From the NCBI GenBank assembly GCA_021849525.1, contig JAJZSS010000084.1, positions 1-6,810 on the forward strand: a DNA stretch of 6,810 bases, read 5' to 3'. The notes beneath the pieces are model-generated. The model was not told the origin of the DNA. It did no database searches and saw only the letters and a program-made list of their open reading frames with translations. Source of the stretch: Chloroflexota bacterium. Lineage in GTDB: Bacteria > Chloroflexota > Anaerolineae > Anaerolineales > UBA4823. The position numbers were made by a program, and so were the translations under genes. Shown in pieces: positions 5,001 through 6,810 of this stretch; positions within the stretch are counted from its first letter, which is position 1, and each line of letters opens with the position of its first letter.

Positions 5001-6810
5001 ATGATCCCTTCCATAAAAAACCCTTCGGTTGAATTCGTTCGAATTTTAAGCTTAGTGCTGGTGATCACAAGCCTGACAGGCTGCGCCCGCTCACCAGCGG
5101 CTGGCCCAACCGCGATGGACTCCAATTCCAATCCTGATGCCCGAGGTAAACAGAGTAGCGGCACCTCTGCGGTGGAAATATTCGACCCTGATCTCACCAT
5201 GGCAAGGATTCCAGAGCAGAAAGATTCAGAGGAAGGTGCCGCCTTCCTCCAGCAGCTTGATCAGGATCTGGTCAGCCAGGCGCGCCAGGTTGCCGGTGTC
5301 GCCGATGCCCTGGGGGACCAGGCCGATGAAGTCTTTGCCCGCATGGACCGCGCCCGTGCAGCCGCCCTGCAGCAATGGATGGAACAAGCTCAGGCAGGTG
5401 CGCTGGCATTCTCCAGCCAGAGCTTCATGCCGGCAAGCGGGAAATCTCTTTACAAGGTGGTGTCTGCCACCGCACAGACCAGTCCTACTCTCATGCCGGT
5501 ATTCATCGTCGCCCTATCCCCAGCCGGTTTCTCTCAAAAGGTGCTGGACTGGGAGAATAAATTTCCAGATGAATACCCTGCCTCTGAAACGGCGGTTGAT
5601 AAGGAGCATGAAGGGGTCAAGGTTACCACCAAGGTATTCAAGCGTATGGAAGGCGACTATCTGGTCGTGGATGCAAAGCTCAGTTCCACCCTTTCGCCTT
5701 CCAACTTGCCGGGCGTGGTCCTGACCGAGGTTATCGAAGGGAGGATCAGGATACAGGTATGTCCGGATGCTGCCGGTACTGTGAATGGTAATCTGTCTAT
5801 TCAAACATCTTCGGGAATTGAGGGAAGCTTCTCTGGCGGTACAAAGTTTGAGGGTGTCATAACCGGGTCGGTGGACGACGAAGCTGTGCTTGTGTCTTTA
5901 AGTGAGCAGATCAATGCTTCGACCCAGGTCACCAGGGTCGAACCAGGGGGAGATCACGGTGGAGTCTACGGAGAAGCCACATTAGATGTCAGGTTTGACA
6001 AGGGCAGCTCGGGGAATATGGAGGTTTCCAACGCTACAGGTGGGGAAGTCCGCAAGTCAAGCGATATGTCATCCACCCAGATGAGTGCGCTGCAAGAACT
6101 GGCATTCCTGTACGTTCACTGGCTATCCCTGGAAGCAATCGAAGAGGCAGAAAATTTTTGGCGCAACGGTTATTGCGTCGAGGTGATCGTTGTTGACCCG
6201 GCAGGCGGTAAGAAAGAGGGCTTGCTGCCCCGGGCGGAGCAACCCCTTACTGCCGAGGTCCGGCACCGGCGAGGAGGAGACCCGGTCGTCGCACCGATTG
6301 AGGCCTGGATGGCGTCAGGCGAGACATCGGTAGCACCGTCCAACCAGCGCATCCCATCGCCAGCCACGTTCACCTATACCGCACCTCCAGACAAGGATAG
6401 CGCGGGCACCGTAGGACTGCGTACCGTTTCGAAGCGCGGGATCGCGGAAGCCGAAGCGTTTTTCAACACCTATTTGCCGGAATTTCTGCTGACTGGGAAA
6501 ATCACAGGAAACGGCGTCGATCTTTCCGCACCCTATTACACATACACCGGGCAACTTTTTGCGACCTTTTTGGTGGAATTGAAACCGGTCCAAAAAGCGG
6601 GAGGATTGATGTGGGAGGGTACTGGCCCTGGAGAGCTATCAATTTCACAAGAATTTCATGATATTTTATACCATTGCTCTTCGAATGTGACCATACCGAT
6701 ATCGATGCAGGTGCAAGGAATATTTACAGACGGAGAGTTGTGGGTAAACTATTTTTACACGGTATTAGATTTAAAGTACTTATGCTGGTTTTCATTTGTG
6801 CCATTGGAGG
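5001..6810 (+). CDS. Predicted surface lipoprotein with Ig-like segment, 3' end cut by window edge
   Basis: 603 codons are open to the window edge, so the C-terminus is missing. Residues 1-28 are a lipoprotein signal peptide: hydrophobic 'ILSLVLVITS' then lipobox LTGC with lipidated Cys28. A Ser/Asn/Pro tether follows to about 55, then a Gln/Ala-rich helical stretch, possibly coiled coil (about 72-130). Residues about 145-345 look beta-rich and include 'IQVCPDAAGTVNGNLSI'. A helix ('LYVHWLSLEAIEEAENFW') leads into an Ig-like segment (about 385-490): 'WRNGYCVEVIVVDPAG', 'LTAEVRHRRGG', 'FTYTAPP' near 457-463 and 'SKRGIAEA' near 477-484. A further beta-rich part runs to the edge. I recognise the FTYTAP...SKRGIA style from bacterial surface proteins but know no function. 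Lipidation implies anchoring on the outer face of the cytoplasmic membrane. The ATG is the first usable start after the in-frame TGA at 4914, and the signal peptide supports it; the SD is weak. Confidence 0.85.
   Translation, partial: MIPSIKNPSVEFVRILSLVLVITSLTGCARSPAAGPTAMDSNSNPDARGKQSSGTSAVEIFDPDLTMARIPEQKDSEEGAAFLQQLDQDLVSQARQVAGVADALGDQADEVFARMDRARAAALQQWMEQAQAGALAFSSQSFMPASGKSLYKVVSATAQTSPTLMPVFIVALSPAGFSQKVLDWENKFPDEYPASETAVDKEHEGVKVTTKVFKRMEGDYLVVDAKLSSTLSPSNLPGVVLTEVIEGRIRIQVCPDAAGTVNGNLSIQTSSGIEGSFSGGTKFEGVITGSVDDEAVLVSLSEQINASTQVTRVEPGGDHGGVYGEATLDVRFDKGSSGNMEVSNATGGEVRKSSDMSSTQMSALQELAFLYVHWLSLEAIEEAENFWRNGYCVEVIVVDPAGGKKEGLLPRAEQPLTAEVRHRRGGDPVVAPIEAWMASGETSVAPSNQRIPSPATFTYTAPPDKDSAGTVGLRTVSKRGIAEAEAFFNTYLPEFLLTGKITGNGVDLSAPYYTYTGQLFATFLVELKPVQKAGGLMWEGTGPGELSISQEFHDILYHCSSNVTIPISMQVQGIFTDGELWVNYFYTVLDLKYLCWFSFVPLE
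5918..5942 (+). other. Strong intragenic inverted repeat (TTCGACCC / GGGTCGAA)
   Basis: Perfect 8-bp arms (5918-5925 and 5935-5942) enclose a 9-nt centre whose GGT/ACC is itself complementary. The whole 25-bp element is palindromic except for one A-A pair and the central base. It lies inside the lipoprotein coding region at residues near 'ASTQVTRVEP'. No T-tract follows. It could be a mRNA hairpin, a protein site or chance. Confidence 0.45.

Noticed and set aside
5137..5724. 195-codon plus-strand frame overlapping the lipoprotein gene
   Set aside because: The product is Pro/Ser/Arg-rich with no motif. The alternative frame from 5001 has a lipobox and runs unbroken to the window edge.

Overview
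The window looks like chromosomal DNA from a member of the Chloroflexota, probably an Anaerolineae-like lineage. This is judged from recognition, not from a search. Three things point there: a very long SARP/BTAD-type regulator with STAND ATPase and TPR regions, a small protein carrying a 'SLEDPHTGE..GFASL' motif, and a secreted protein that begins with 'IYLPAIY' followed by a Pro/Thr-rich PTATP linker. No RNA gene, CRISPR array, insertion sequence or phage gene is visible.

Layout. (1) 11-2992, minus strand: a complete 993-residue regulator with an N-terminal winged helix, BTAD, NB-ARC-like ATPase and C-terminal TPRs. (2) 2993-3107: a short divergent control region with a perfect 11-bp tandem repeat and overlapping -10-like boxes on both strands. 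(3) 3108-3314, plus strand: a 68-residue cytoplasmic protein with no known function. (4) 3311-4870, plus strand: a 519-residue exported protein with seven repeats, read as a seven-bladed beta-propeller with recurrent C-x3-C pairs. It overlaps gene (3) by four bases (ATGA), so the two are probably translationally coupled. (5) 4871-5000: a 130-bp AT-richer gap with a short 9-nt-period repeat. (6) 5001 to the window edge, plus strand: a partial lipoprotein with 603 visible codons, a clear lipobox, a helical region, beta-rich regions and an Ig-like segment.

Working model (inference). The regulator probably binds the 11-bp tandem repeat, because proteins of the SARP class recognise direct repeats spaced by one helical turn. 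It would then control the small protein/propeller operon and possibly itself. The small protein is a candidate partner or accessory of the regulator, and the propeller and lipoprotein are the cell-surface products. The regulator, small protein and secreted propeller with their operator form the unit most worth following up as an undescribed module. The lipoprotein may be an independent transcription unit.
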